From NCBI GenBank assembly GCA_945864305.1, contig CAMBAJ010000020.1, positions 1 to 35,358 of the forward strand: a stretch of DNA of 35,358 bases, in the 5' to 3' direction. Positions 1 to 7,051 of this stretch are shown in pieces. This stretch comes from an uncultured Clostridia bacterium (GTDB lineage: Bacteria; Bacillota; Clostridia; Oscillospirales; Oscillospiraceae). The stretch's first letter is position 1. Each line of letters starts with the position of its first letter. The translations under genes were made by a program, and so were the position numbers. A model generated the notes under the pieces. It was not told the origin of the DNA. It made no database searches and worked only from the letters and a program-made list of their open reading frames with translations.

Positions 1-678
1 GAGGCTTATCCCGACGGTTCTCCCATCACCAACATCTGGCAGCTGACCGAGCCCCAGTGGAAGGGCAAGATCATGATGCAGAATCCTCTGGACAACCTGT
101 CCTGGGGCTCCTGGATCACCGGCTTCTGCGTGGGTGAGGAGCCTGACCGTCTGGCCGCCGCTTACAAGGACTTCTACGGCGAAGAGCTGAAGCTGTCCGA
201 CGGCTGTGAGAACGCCGGCTTCGAGTTCCTGAAGCGCCTGCACGCCAACGAGCCCATCTTCACCGCTTCCTCCGACGAGATCGCCGAGGCTGTCGGCACC
301 CCCGGTCAGTCCGATCCCCCCGTCGGCTTCTGCGCCTCCTCCAAGCTGCGCAAGGCTGAGGAAAACGGCTGGGTCTTCGCTCCCGTGAACCTGGAGCCTG
401 ACACCGGTATCCCCGCTGTCAACACCCTGTACATTGTGGAAGGCTGCGAGCATCCCGCCGCTGCCAAGCTGCTGGTACGCTTCATGATGGGCGGCATTGA
501 CGGCGATACCTCCGGCTACAAGCCCTTCAACACCCTGGGTGGCTGGCCTGTCCGTGACGACATCACTCCCGCTGACGGTTCCACTCCCTATTCTGAAATC
601 AATGTGGCTCCCTTCGACGCCAACGAGATTTACTTCGCCTACAACACGGTCCGTGATTTCTGGCAGATGCTGGGCTGA
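1..678 (+). CDS. ABC transporter substrate-binding protein, 3' part only
   Basis: The reading frame is open from the first base and ends at TGA 676-678, giving 225 residues of the C-terminal part; the signal peptide and start lie outside the window. The text resembles class I, Fe(III)/AfuA/polyamine-type solute-binding proteins (SBP_bac_6/8). It has a WKGKI-type strand followed by a domain-crossing helix, an A-x-H-P-A-A-A-K-L-L helix typical of the C-terminal lobe, and a terminal helix after an NEIYFAYN segment. Codons are strongly biased (CTG, CCC, AAG, GGC), as expected for a highly expressed binding protein. A strong terminator follows directly, so it is the last gene of its transcript. 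The substrate cannot be told from the sequence. The nearby phosphoesterase-type genes suggest a phosphorylated compound, but that is inference only. Confidence 0.8.
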   Translation, partial: EAYPDGSPITNIWQLTEPQWKGKIMMQNPLDNLSWGSWITGFCVGEEPDRLAAAYKDFYGEELKLSDGCENAGFEFLKRLHANEPIFTASSDEIAEAVGTPGQSDPPVGFCASSKLRKAEENGWVFAPVNLEPDTGIPAVNTLYIVEGCEHPAAAKLLVRFMMGGIDGDTSGYKPFNTLGGWPVRDDITPADGSTPYSEINVAPFDANEIYFAYNTVRDFWQMLG

Positions 679-722
679 TCTCCCCACGCTTCTTTCCCCC
701 AGTTCTCTATCCCTGTTATGAC

Positions 723-769
723 CGGTATTGCGGCGGGCGGATGTCCGCCCGCCGCAATACCGCGTTTTC
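723..769 (+). terminator. Strong hairpin after the binding-protein gene
   Basis: A perfect 19-bp inverted repeat (723-741 with 744-762) has a 2-nt gap and is followed by CGTTTTC. It closes the transcript of the partial binding-protein gene. The T-tract is short (four Ts), but the stem is exceptionally stable. Confidence 0.8.
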
Positions 770-805
770 GCCTGAACCGCGCTGCCACGCGGAAGGAGTC
801 TTTTC

Positions 806-1534
806 ATGAGTTTTTTTATTGATAAGCACAACCGCAGAAAAAGTCCCATCGCCCTGGCCGCCTTTGGCGCGGCTCTGCTGTATATGGTGCTCTTCGGCGT
901 ACTGTACAGGCTGCTGGCCGAGCCCCTGTATTATGCCGTCTCCCTGGGCACTCCCACCGCCACCACCGTGGTCCACACGATCATCATCGCCGTCATCGGC
1001 ACGGCGATCTGCTGCCTGCTGTTCCTGCTGAAGGACAAGCGGGTGGCCCCCTACGGCTTTTTCGGCCTGGCCGTGGCCCTGTGTATGTTCTATGCCGCCG
1101 CCCTGCTGCTGGAGGACGACGCCCGTTCCCTGATGCTGTACCTCATCACGATCTATGGTCTGGCCCCCGTTCTGGTGGGCAATGCCGTGACGTGGCCCAT
1201 TTACTTGAAAATAAAGCGCGACAACCCCGCGCTGAACCATAGAAAGACCATCTCCGAAGAGCTGCGGGACGCCGTGGAAAAGGAGGCCGCCAAGAAGCAG
1301 CGCTCCGCTTCCAAAAAGGCCTCCAGGCAGACCGAGGAACCCGCCTCCGCGCCCGAAGCGCGGCCCAGCCAGGCCGCAAAGTCCGCCTCTGTTCCCAAGG
1401 AGCGACCGGAGCCCTCCGGCGATGCCCTGTTCGGCCCCCAGGCCGACCGGAGCCCCATCGTCTCCCGCTCCGCCCAGGAGGAAGCCATGCTGTTCTATGA
1501 GGACGATGACGATGAAGAAGCGGGCAACGATTAA
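806..1534 (+). CDS. Hypothetical four-helix membrane protein with charged C-terminal tail
   Basis: 242 residues; ATG at 806 sits about 7 nt after GGAAGGAG. Four hydrophobic segments are visible: roughly residues 14-34, 50-75, 83-102 and 108-130. A tail of about 110 residues follows, rich in Lys, Glu, Ala, Pro and Ser, and it ends in a run of acidic residues. The topology therefore looks like a small membrane bundle with a disordered tail, probably cytoplasmic. I do not recognise the family and assign no function. Its 3' end overlaps the start of the LacI regulator by about 23 nt, so the two are very likely co-transcribed and translationally coupled. The terminator upstream separates it from the binding-protein gene, although no convincing promoter is visible between them. 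Confidence 0.75.
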   Translation: MSFFIDKHNRRKSPIALAAFGAALLYMVLFGVLYRLLAEPLYYAVSLGTPTATTVVHTIIIAVIGTAICCLLFLLKDKRVAPYGFFGLAVALCMFYAAALLLEDDARSLMLYLITIYGLAPVLVGNAVTWPIYLKIKRDNPALNHRKTISEELRDAVEKEAAKKQRSASKKASRQTEEPASAPEARPSQAAKSASVPKERPEPSGDALFGPQADRSPIVSRSAQEEAMLFYEDDDDEEAGND

Positions 1535-2525
1535 GGACGTGGCGGCCTTGGCCGGCGTCAGCGCCGCCACCGTCTCCCGCGCGCTGGACGACCACCCCGA
1601 AATCAGCCATGAGACAAAGGCGCGGGTCCGGGCCGCCTGCGCTGAGTTGGGCTATGTACCCAACGCCGCCGCCCGGGGACTGACCGGGCAGGCCACCCAC
1701 ACCATCGGCCTGGTGGTGCCCGATATCTCCAACCCCTACTTCTCCGCCATGGCCACCGCCATCGAACAGACTGCCGCGGCCAGCGGTTACCGGGTGTTCC
1801 TGAGCAATTCCCTCCGCAAGCCGGAGCAGGAGCTGCGGGCCATTGAGAATTTTATGGCCCGCCAGGTGGACGGTATTCTGATCTCCCCCATCTCTCCCCA
1901 GACCCAGGCCCGCCACCGGGACATCCTGGGCAGTACCCCCTGCGTCTATCTGGGCGTGAATCACGGGGAGGATTGCAGCTACGTCATGGCGGACAACGAG
2001 GCCGGTGCCTATCAGGCCGCCCGGTATCTCCTCCGTCTGGGCCACCGGGACATTCTATTCCTGGGTGGCCGCCCCACCTCCCGCACCCGGGAGCTGCGCG
2101 TGCAGGGCTTTCGCCGTGCTCTGGCGGAGGCCGGCCTGGAGGGCCGGGAGCTGCCCGCTCCGCCCGATGTGACCCTTCTGCGCCAATGGAGCTATGAGGC
2201 CGCCTCCGAGCTGCTGAAAGGCCCGCTGCCGGACGCCATCTTCGCCTTTTCCGACATCACCGCCCTGAAGATCATGGAGGCGGCGGAGGAGCGGGGCGTC
2301 CGCATTCCGGAGGACGTATCCCTGGTGGGCTATGACAACATCGCCTTCACCGCCCTCCCCCGCATCCACCTCACCACGGTCTCCCAGCACAAATTCCAGC
2401 AGAGCCGCATCGCGGTGGAGCGCCTGCTGGAGAAGATCGACGGCTCCGCGGAGAACACCGTGGATTTGTTGGAGCCGGAACTGATCATCCGTTCCACCTG
2501 CGCCAAGAACCAATCCCAAACATAA
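1512..2525 (+). CDS. LacI-family transcriptional regulator
   Basis: 337 residues from ATG 1512. I prefer this start because the protein then begins MKKRATIKDVAALAGVS, the usual LacI-family N-terminus, with GAGG 9 nt upstream; in-frame ATGs at 1497 and 1506 are alternatives. Residues about 6-25 form the DNA-binding helix-turn-helix (VAALAGVSAATVSRAL) and the hinge helix follows near residue 55. From about residue 63 (HTIGLVVPDISNPYF) to the end is a periplasmic-binding-protein-like effector domain. Such proteins are usually sugar-responsive repressors. It begins inside the upstream membrane-protein gene and its stop codon is followed at once by the ribosome site of the next gene, so it sits inside an operon rather than being transcribed alone. 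The effector and the operator are not evident. Confidence 0.93.
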   Translation: MKKRATIKDVAALAGVSAATVSRALDDHPEISHETKARVRAACAELGYVPNAAARGLTGQATHTIGLVVPDISNPYFSAMATAIEQTAAASGYRVFLSNSLRKPEQELRAIENFMARQVDGILISPISPQTQARHRDILGSTPCVYLGVNHGEDCSYVMADNEAGAYQAARYLLRLGHRDILFLGGRPTSRTRELRVQGFRRALAEAGLEGRELPAPPDVTLLRQWSYEAASELLKGPLPDAIFAFSDITALKIMEAAEERGVRIPEDVSLVGYDNIAFTALPRIHLTTVSQHKFQQSRIAVERLLEKIDGSAENTVDLLEPELIIRSTCAKNQSQT

Positions 2526-2540
2526 GGAGGAGCTTCTCCC

Positions 2541-3578
2541 ATGAATGGACTTTCCAATGAAGAGCGGCAGCGCCTGGGCGCGCTGCTGGACCATACGTCC
2601 CATGCCGAGGTCATGGCCCGCATCCCCCAGTTCTCCCAGGCGGAGATCCACAACATCGCCCCCTCCCCGGCGGAGTCCCCGGACTCCCTGGGCCTGCTGG
2701 TATTCAACATGGAGCGGGGCGTCCACCTGGCGGAGCTGGGCGACTTTCTGGAGACCTGCCCGGAGGCAAAGCCCTACGACGTGATCCTGGCCAATGAGCT
2801 GGACGACGGCTGTGTCCGCTCCGGCCAGAAGGATACCACCAGGGAGCTGGCGGAGCGGCTGGGCATGAACTACGTGTTCGGCCTGGAATTCATCGAGCTG
2901 GTGAACGGCGAGAACGCCAAAGGCTTCCACGGCAACGCCATCTTCTCCCGCTGGCCCATCAAGCAGGCGAAGATTGTCCGCCTGCCGGAGCAGTACAACT
3001 GGTACTTTGACCGCCAGCGCCGCATCGGCGGCCGTCTGGCCATTCTGGCGGAGCTGGATGTGAACGGTAGGAGCGTCGGTGTGGGCACCATCCATCTGGA
3101 GAACCGCACCCACGGCCCCGGCCGCCAAGAGCAGCTGGAGGCCATTCTGAAAGCCGCCGACGAGATGTTCCCCGGGATGCCCGTGGCCCTGGGCGGCGAT
3201 CTGAACACCAACACCTTCGACGGACGGGACAAGGACGCCATTCAGGAGATTGCCGGTAGTCCCGAGCTTCAGCGCCGGTGCCTGGAGGACGTGGCCGCCT
3301 GGGAGGGCTGCCTCCCCGCCGCTGCGGAGGATGGCTACCGCGCCGTGCCGGAGGCACCCATTCTGACCCGCCGCAAGCCCCTGCCCGGCGGCGGACACCT
3401 GGACCTCCGCCTGGACTGGCTGCTGCTGCGGGGTCTGGATCCCACGGACAGCCGGACCATTTCCACCTGCCGGGAAACCTGGCCCTTTGCCGTGCCCGGC
3501 TCCGCGCTGGAGGCCTTCGGTGGCCAGGAGCTGTCTGACCACAACGCCGTCTGGGCCCAATGCGCCCTCAGCAAATAA
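2541..3578 (+). CDS. Endonuclease/exonuclease/phosphatase-fold protein
   Basis: 345 residues; ATG follows AAGGAGG, which overlaps the stop of the LacI gene. The fold is recognisable from its ordered catalytic motifs: VFNMERG with Asn56, LANELDDG with Glu86, GNAIFSRWP near residue 131, TIHLENR with His185, GGDLNTNT with Asp220/Asn222, and SDHN close to the C-terminus. These match the metal- and phosphate-binding residues of the DNase I/sphingomyelinase superfamily (EEP, PF03372). No signal peptide is seen, so it should be cytoplasmic. Members cleave phosphodiesters or phosphomonoesters in nucleic acids, phosphoinositides or lipids, and the substrate cannot be deduced. The location between a LacI regulator and a HAD protein, facing a glycerophosphodiesterase, is compatible with organophosphate breakdown. 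Confidence 0.88.
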   Translation: MNGLSNEERQRLGALLDHTSHAEVMARIPQFSQAEIHNIAPSPAESPDSLGLLVFNMERGVHLAELGDFLETCPEAKPYDVILANELDDGCVRSGQKDTTRELAERLGMNYVFGLEFIELVNGENAKGFHGNAIFSRWPIKQAKIVRLPEQYNWYFDRQRRIGGRLAILAELDVNGRSVGVGTIHLENRTHGPGRQEQLEAILKAADEMFPGMPVALGGDLNTNTFDGRDKDAIQEIAGSPELQRRCLEDVAAWEGCLPAAAEDGYRAVPEAPILTRRKPLPGGGHLDLRLDWLLLRGLDPTDSRTISTCRETWPFAVPGSALEAFGGQELSDHNAVWAQCALSK

Positions 3579-3599
3579 ACACAGAGGGGAGATCATGCC

Positions 3600-4370
3600 A
3601 TGCTGAACACAGTCCTGTTTGATATGGGCGGTACTCTGGAAGATATTTGGTATAACGACGAAACCACCGCCGACGTGATGGAAAAGCTGCGGTCCACCCT
3701 GCGGGCCCACGGTCTGGAGCCCGGCTGCACGGATCAGGAGTTTCAGGAGCGGGTCCTGGCCGGCGTCAAGGAGTACAAGCGCTGGAGCGAGGGCAACATG
3801 CTGGAGGCCAAGCCCGAAGAAATCTGGCCCAATTATTACCTGAAATCCTTTGATTTTGACCGTGAAAAGCTCCTGCCCATCACCGAGGAGCTGGCCAACC
3901 TCTGGGAGATCACCTATTATCACCGGGAACTGCGCCCCGGCGTGAAGGAGATGCTGGACGGTCTGAAGGCCCGGGGCTACCACATCGGCGTCATCTCCAA
4001 CAACGCGTCTCTCTACAACGTGTTCAACGTGCTGGAGCAGTATGGTATCCGGGACTACATGGAGGACGTCACCGTCTCCAGCATCACCGGCTACCGCAAG
4101 CCCCACACCGAGCTCTTCCGCATCTCCATGCGGCAGATGCGCTGCAAGCCGGAGAACTGCGTCTACATGGGCGACACCGTCTCCCGGGACATCATCGGCG
4201 CCAAGCGGGCCGGCTTCGGCAGAGCGGTGCAGATTTACTCCTTTCTCACCGCCCAGAAGGATGTGGGCATCCCCATTGCGGAGGCGGAAAAGCCCGACGT
4301 GGTCATCCGGAATTTCGAGGAGTTCCTGGCCTGGCTGGACCGGGAGAACCCAGACATGGCGCTGCGGTAA
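3600..4370 (+). CDS. HAD-superfamily hydrolase
   Basis: 256 residues, start preceded by GAGGGGAG. HAD motifs appear in order: motif I FDMGGTL with the nucleophile Asp8, motif II VISNN near residue 135, motif III Lys in GYRKPH near residue 165, and motif IV MGDTVSRDIIGAK near residue 190. An alpha-helical cap of about 100 residues lies between motifs I and II (C1 type). Motif I departs from the DxDxT pattern, because the second Asp is Gly10. That Asp is normally the general acid/base of phosphatases, so catalysis may be altered or another residue may substitute. It is the last gene of the cluster before a bidirectional terminator. Likely a small-molecule phosphatase or related enzyme; substrate unknown. 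Confidence 0.88.
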   Translation: MLNTVLFDMGGTLEDIWYNDETTADVMEKLRSTLRAHGLEPGCTDQEFQERVLAGVKEYKRWSEGNMLEAKPEEIWPNYYLKSFDFDREKLLPITEELANLWEITYYHRELRPGVKEMLDGLKARGYHIGVISNNASLYNVFNVLEQYGIRDYMEDVTVSSITGYRKPHTELFRISMRQMRCKPENCVYMGDTVSRDIIGAKRAGFGRAVQIYSFLTAQKDVGIPIAEAEKPDVVIRNFEEFLAWLDRENPDMALR

Positions 4371-4390
4371 AGTCCACGAACTTGTCATGT

Positions 4391-4436
4391 AAACAGGGCC
4401 GCCGGAGAGCAGTTGCTCTCCGGCGGCCCTGTTTTT
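4391..4436. terminator. Bidirectional terminator between HAD and GDPD genes
   Basis: A perfect 21-bp inverted repeat (4391-4411 with 4414-4434) with a 2-nt centre is followed by Ts on the + side. It lies between two convergent stop codons (4370 + and 4442 -) and can serve both, although the T-tract is better on the + strand. Confidence 0.9.
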
Positions 4437-4441
4437 CGCTG

Positions 4442-5188
4442 TCAGCCGCAGACCTGTCCGGCCACCCGGCACAGCAGGTCCGGATGGTTGGAAATAATGC
4501 CGTCCACGCCCCGGGCGATCATATCCCGCATGTCTTCCTCGTCGTTCACCGTCCAGGTATTCACCTTCATACCCCGGCTGTGAAACAGCTCCACCAGCTC
4601 CGGCTGGTATTGCAGGAGCATATGCCGGGGATGCATGTTGTCAGCGTTGGAGCGCTGAATATAGTGCTCCATATCCAGATAGGGCTTGTCGTACAGCAAT
4701 CCCGTCTCGATGTCGGGGCACATCTCCTTGAAGTGCTGCATGGAGATGTGGTTGAAGGAAGACACGAACACCTGCTCCTGCATCTTGCGGGTGCAAACCT
4801 CATCAATGACCCGCTGCTCCAGCCCCTCGTAGAACACCTCGTAGTTTTTCAGTTCCAGATTCAGGAGCAGCTTCGTCTCCTTGCAGAAATCCAGCAGCTG
4901 GCCCAGCGTCCAGATATGCTGCCCGGCAAAAGCCGGGGATTTCCACGCGCCGATGTCCAGTTCCAGCAGCTCGTCATAAGTCATGTCCCGGATAAAGCCG
5001 GTGCCGTTGGAGGTGCGCTCCACGGAAGCGTCGTGGAAGACGATGAGCTTGCCGTCCTTTGAAATGTGAACATCGCTCTCAATGCCGTCAACGCAGGTCT
5101 TTTCCACGGCCATTTGAAACGCCAGAGGGCTGTTTTCCGGATACTGGCCGGAAAAGCCGCGGTGCGCCAGCAACAGCGGTCGCCTCAT
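4442..5188 (-). CDS. Glycerophosphodiester phosphodiesterase family protein
   Basis: 248 residues. The start is ATG at 5188, with AAAGGAGAG 6-7 nt upstream; a longer frame continues to 5341 but lacks a ribosome site. Family motifs (GDPD, PF03009) are complete: AHRGFSGQYPEN with His9, Arg10 and Glu18/Asn19; GIESDV with Glu37 and Asp39; VFHD with His52; then ERTSNGTG and a LNLELKN strand. These residues form the metal and phosphodiester site of a TIM barrel. The enzyme hydrolyses glycerophosphodiesters such as glycerophosphocholine to glycerol-3-phosphate and an alcohol. No signal peptide is present, so it is probably cytoplasmic, as in UgpQ. It is transcribed from its own sigma-A-type promoter. 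Confidence 0.93.
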   Translation of the reverse strand: MRRPLLLAHRGFSGQYPENSPLAFQMAVEKTCVDGIESDVHISKDGKLIVFHDASVERTSNGTGFIRDMTYDELLELDIGAWKSPAFAGQHIWTLGQLLDFCKETKLLLNLELKNYEVFYEGLEQRVIDEVCTRKMQEQVFVSSFNHISMQHFKEMCPDIETGLLYDKPYLDMEHYIQRSNADNMHPRHMLLQYQPELVELFHSRGMKVNTWTVNDEEDMRDMIARGVDGIISNHPDLLCRVAGQVCG

Positions 5189-5273
5189 ATGATCCTCTCC
5201 TTTTGGGCTCTGCTTGAAAAAGTGCACGGCCATGCCACCATACGCTTTCCGTCCACTCGTATTTGCCGCCTGT

Positions 5274-5302
5274 ATTATATGCGCCCGCCGTGGAAAATGC
5301 AA
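5274..5302 (-). promoter_or_regulatory. Promoter of the GDPD gene
   Basis: On the - strand: TTGCAT (5302-5297), 17-nt spacer, TATAAT (5279-5274). Expected start of transcription is near 5267, giving an 80-nt leader before the ATG at 5188. Confidence 0.75.
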
Positions 5303-5356
5303 ACAGAAAGTCAGCTTATGCTTCAAATTATTTTTTAGCATTCCTTACAAAAATTA

Positions 5357-5385
5357 TTGAAATTCACGTCAGGCTATTATATACT
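5357..5385 (+). promoter_or_regulatory. Promoter of the NCS2 permease gene
   Basis: TTGAAA (5357-5362), 17-nt spacer, TATACT (5380-5385). Expected transcription start near 5392, leaving a leader of about 100 nt. The spacer contains GTCAGGCT (5368-5375), whose inverted copy is at 5452-5459. Confidence 0.8.
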
Positions 5386-5429
5386 ATGATCATGCAGCCG
5401 GCCTTTGCAGATACTCCTGAGATTTCTTC

Positions 5430-5442
5430 ATATCCGAGCATG
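5430..5442 (+). promoter_or_regulatory. PurBox-like site in the permease leader
   Basis: ATATCCGAGCATG matches 11 of 13 positions of the Bacillus PurR box as I know it (AWWWCCGAACWWT). Purine permease genes of Bacillus are PurR targets, so the position makes sense. However, PurR boxes normally work in inverted pairs and I see no good partner. Tentative. Confidence 0.3.
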
Positions 5443-5491
5443 TTCACAGTAAGCCTGACCACGTCAATTACTTGAAAGGAAGTATGCGCGT

Positions 5492-6874
5492 ATGAAACAT
5501 TCATCGCAGGCAAAAGTTGAAAACATCTATCAGTTGGAAGGCCGTGTCCCCGTCGGCAAGGCGATCCCCTTCGGCCTGCAGCACGTTCTGGCCATGTTCG
5601 TATCCAACGTCGCTCCCATCATTCTGGTGTCTTCCGTAGCCGTATACAATGGCGAGTCCTTTACGGCGGTGGAGGTGGCGCGTCTGATCCAGAACGCCAT
5701 GATGATTGCCGGTATCGGCACCTTAATTCAGTTGTATCCCATCTGGAAAGTAGGTTCGGGCCTGCCGGTAGTCATGGGCGTCAGCTTCACCTTCGTCTCC
5801 GCCATGATGGTGGTGGCGGCCCGGGACTACGGCATGATGATCGGCGCCATCATCGTCGGCGGCTGTATCGAAGGCGTGCTGGGTCTGACCGTCAAATACT
5901 GGCGGCGGTTCGTGGCCCCCATCGTCTCCGCCTGCGTGGTGACAACCATCGGCTTCTCCCTGCTGGGCGTGGGCATCAACTCCTACGGTGCCTCCGATGT
6001 CTATGACTTCGGCAGCTGGCAGAACCTGGCGGTGGGCACCATCACACTGGTGGCCTGTCTGGTATTCCAGGCCCTGGCCAAGGGCTTCTGGAAGCAGCTC
6101 TATGTCCTCTTCGGCTTGGTGGTGGGCTACATCGCCGCCATCTGCTTCGGCATGGTGGACTTCTCCTCCATCAGCTCCACCGTGGAGGAGCTGGGCATCG
6201 TCTCCCTGCCCATGCTGCTGCATTACACCCCCAAGTTCCAACTGGGCGCCATCGTGTCGGTCACGCTGGTGTTTTTCGTCTCCGCCGCTGAGACCATCGG
6301 CGACACCACCGCCGTCTGCACCGGCGGCCTGGGCCGGGACATCACGGAAAAGGAGTTGTCCGGCTCCCTGTGCTGCGACGGCTTTATCTCTGCGGTCTCC
6401 GGCGGCCTGTTCGGCTGCACTCCCATTACCTCCTTCAGTCAGAACGTGGGTCTGGTGGCCATGACCAAGGTGGTCAACCGCTTCACCATTATGTTCGGCG
6501 CTCTGACTCTGGTGATCGCCGGTCTGTTCCCGCCCATCGGTGCCTTCTTCTCCACGCTGCCCTCCTGCGTACTGGGCGGCTGCACGGTCATCATGTTCGG
6601 CGCCATCATTGTCTCCGGCGTGACCATGCTGGGCCAGTGCGGTCTGGACCAGCGCAACACGCTGATCGCGGCTGCCTCTTTTGCCATCGGCATCGGCGTG
6701 ACCCAGGTGGACGGCTTCTTCTCCCACATGCCGCAGGTCATCGGCGACATTTTCTCCGGCAACCCGGTGGCCGGTGTGTTCGTGGTGTCCATGATTCTCT
6801 CCCTGGCACTGCCCAAGAAGGTGGACCTGAAGGACATCGACGCGCTGACGGCGGAGACACTGGAAAAAAAGTGA
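5492..6874 (+). CDS. NCS2 nucleobase:cation symporter (xanthine/uracil permease type)
   Basis: 460 residues, start preceded by AAAGGAAG. The sequence is dominated by hydrophobic segments consistent with the 14-helix NCS2 fold. It begins GKAIPFGLQHVLAMF, a typical NCS2 first helix containing the conserved QH pair. The substrate-site region is present: AAETIGDTTAVC (helix 8 Glu) followed by GGLGRDIT, then FGCTPITSFSQNVGLVAMT, which matches the family signature around helix 10. Length is normal (430-460). The protein imports a purine or uracil base with a cation; the ending and signature suit the xanthine/uric acid branch rather than uracil, but this is not certain. It has its own promoter and terminator and is therefore a single-gene transcript. 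Confidence 0.92.
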   Translation: MKHSSQAKVENIYQLEGRVPVGKAIPFGLQHVLAMFVSNVAPIILVSSVAVYNGESFTAVEVARLIQNAMMIAGIGTLIQLYPIWKVGSGLPVVMGVSFTFVSAMMVVAARDYGMMIGAIIVGGCIEGVLGLTVKYWRRFVAPIVSACVVTTIGFSLLGVGINSYGASDVYDFGSWQNLAVGTITLVACLVFQALAKGFWKQLYVLFGLVVGYIAAICFGMVDFSSISSTVEELGIVSLPMLLHYTPKFQLGAIVSVTLVFFVSAAETIGDTTAVCTGGLGRDITEKELSGSLCCDGFISAVSGGLFGCTPITSFSQNVGLVAMTKVVNRFTIMFGALTLVIAGLFPPIGAFFSTLPSCVLGGCTVIMFGAIIVSGVTMLGQCGLDQRNTLIAAASFAIGIGVTQVDGFFSHMPQVIGDIFSGNPVAGVFVVSMILSLALPKKVDLKDIDALTAETLEKK

Positions 6875-6925
6875 ATCTCCCCTACTCGGAATTTCTCCTT
6901 GAACCGAGACACATTCTGTCCATGG

Positions 6926-6957
6926 AAAAGGCGCGGCTTCGACCGCGCCTTTTCTGT
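6926..6957 (+). terminator. Terminator of the NCS2 permease gene
   Basis: 11-bp perfect stem (6926-6936 with 6943-6953), 6-nt loop CTTCGA, and a short T-rich tail, about 50 nt past the stop codon. Confidence 0.85.
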
Positions 6958-7020
6958 TGCATCCGGCTCCTCCCAGCTGTCCCATGGGTGGAAACCCTCC
7001 GCCGCGGCAGGCAACGGCAA

Positions 7021-7050
7021 CCCTGGGCAGCGGCGCACCGCTGCCCAGGG
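7021..7050. other. GC-rich hairpin without T-tract
   Basis: 13-bp perfect stem (7021-7033 with 7038-7050) and loop CGCA. Neither strand has a run of Ts after it, so it is not an ordinary intrinsic terminator. It lies just before the region where the following ORF begins to look coding. Confidence 0.6.
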
Positions 7051-7051
7051 T

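Noticed and set aside
2055-4472. 805-codon open frame on the - strand
   Set aside because: It lies antisense to LacI, EEP and HAD genes with full family motifs; it is rich in Gly, Gln, His and Ala without domains, a product of GC bias. The same applies to the long antisense frames at 8715-11069, 12245-13801, 15979-18357, 18347-21106, 23547-25718 and 33680-35059.
5368-5459. Possible purine-type riboswitch before the NCS2 permease (8-bp outer stem, 92 nt)
   Set aside because: The left arm lies inside the spacer of a TTGAAA-17-TATACT promoter and would not be transcribed, and the conserved purine riboswitch core is absent.
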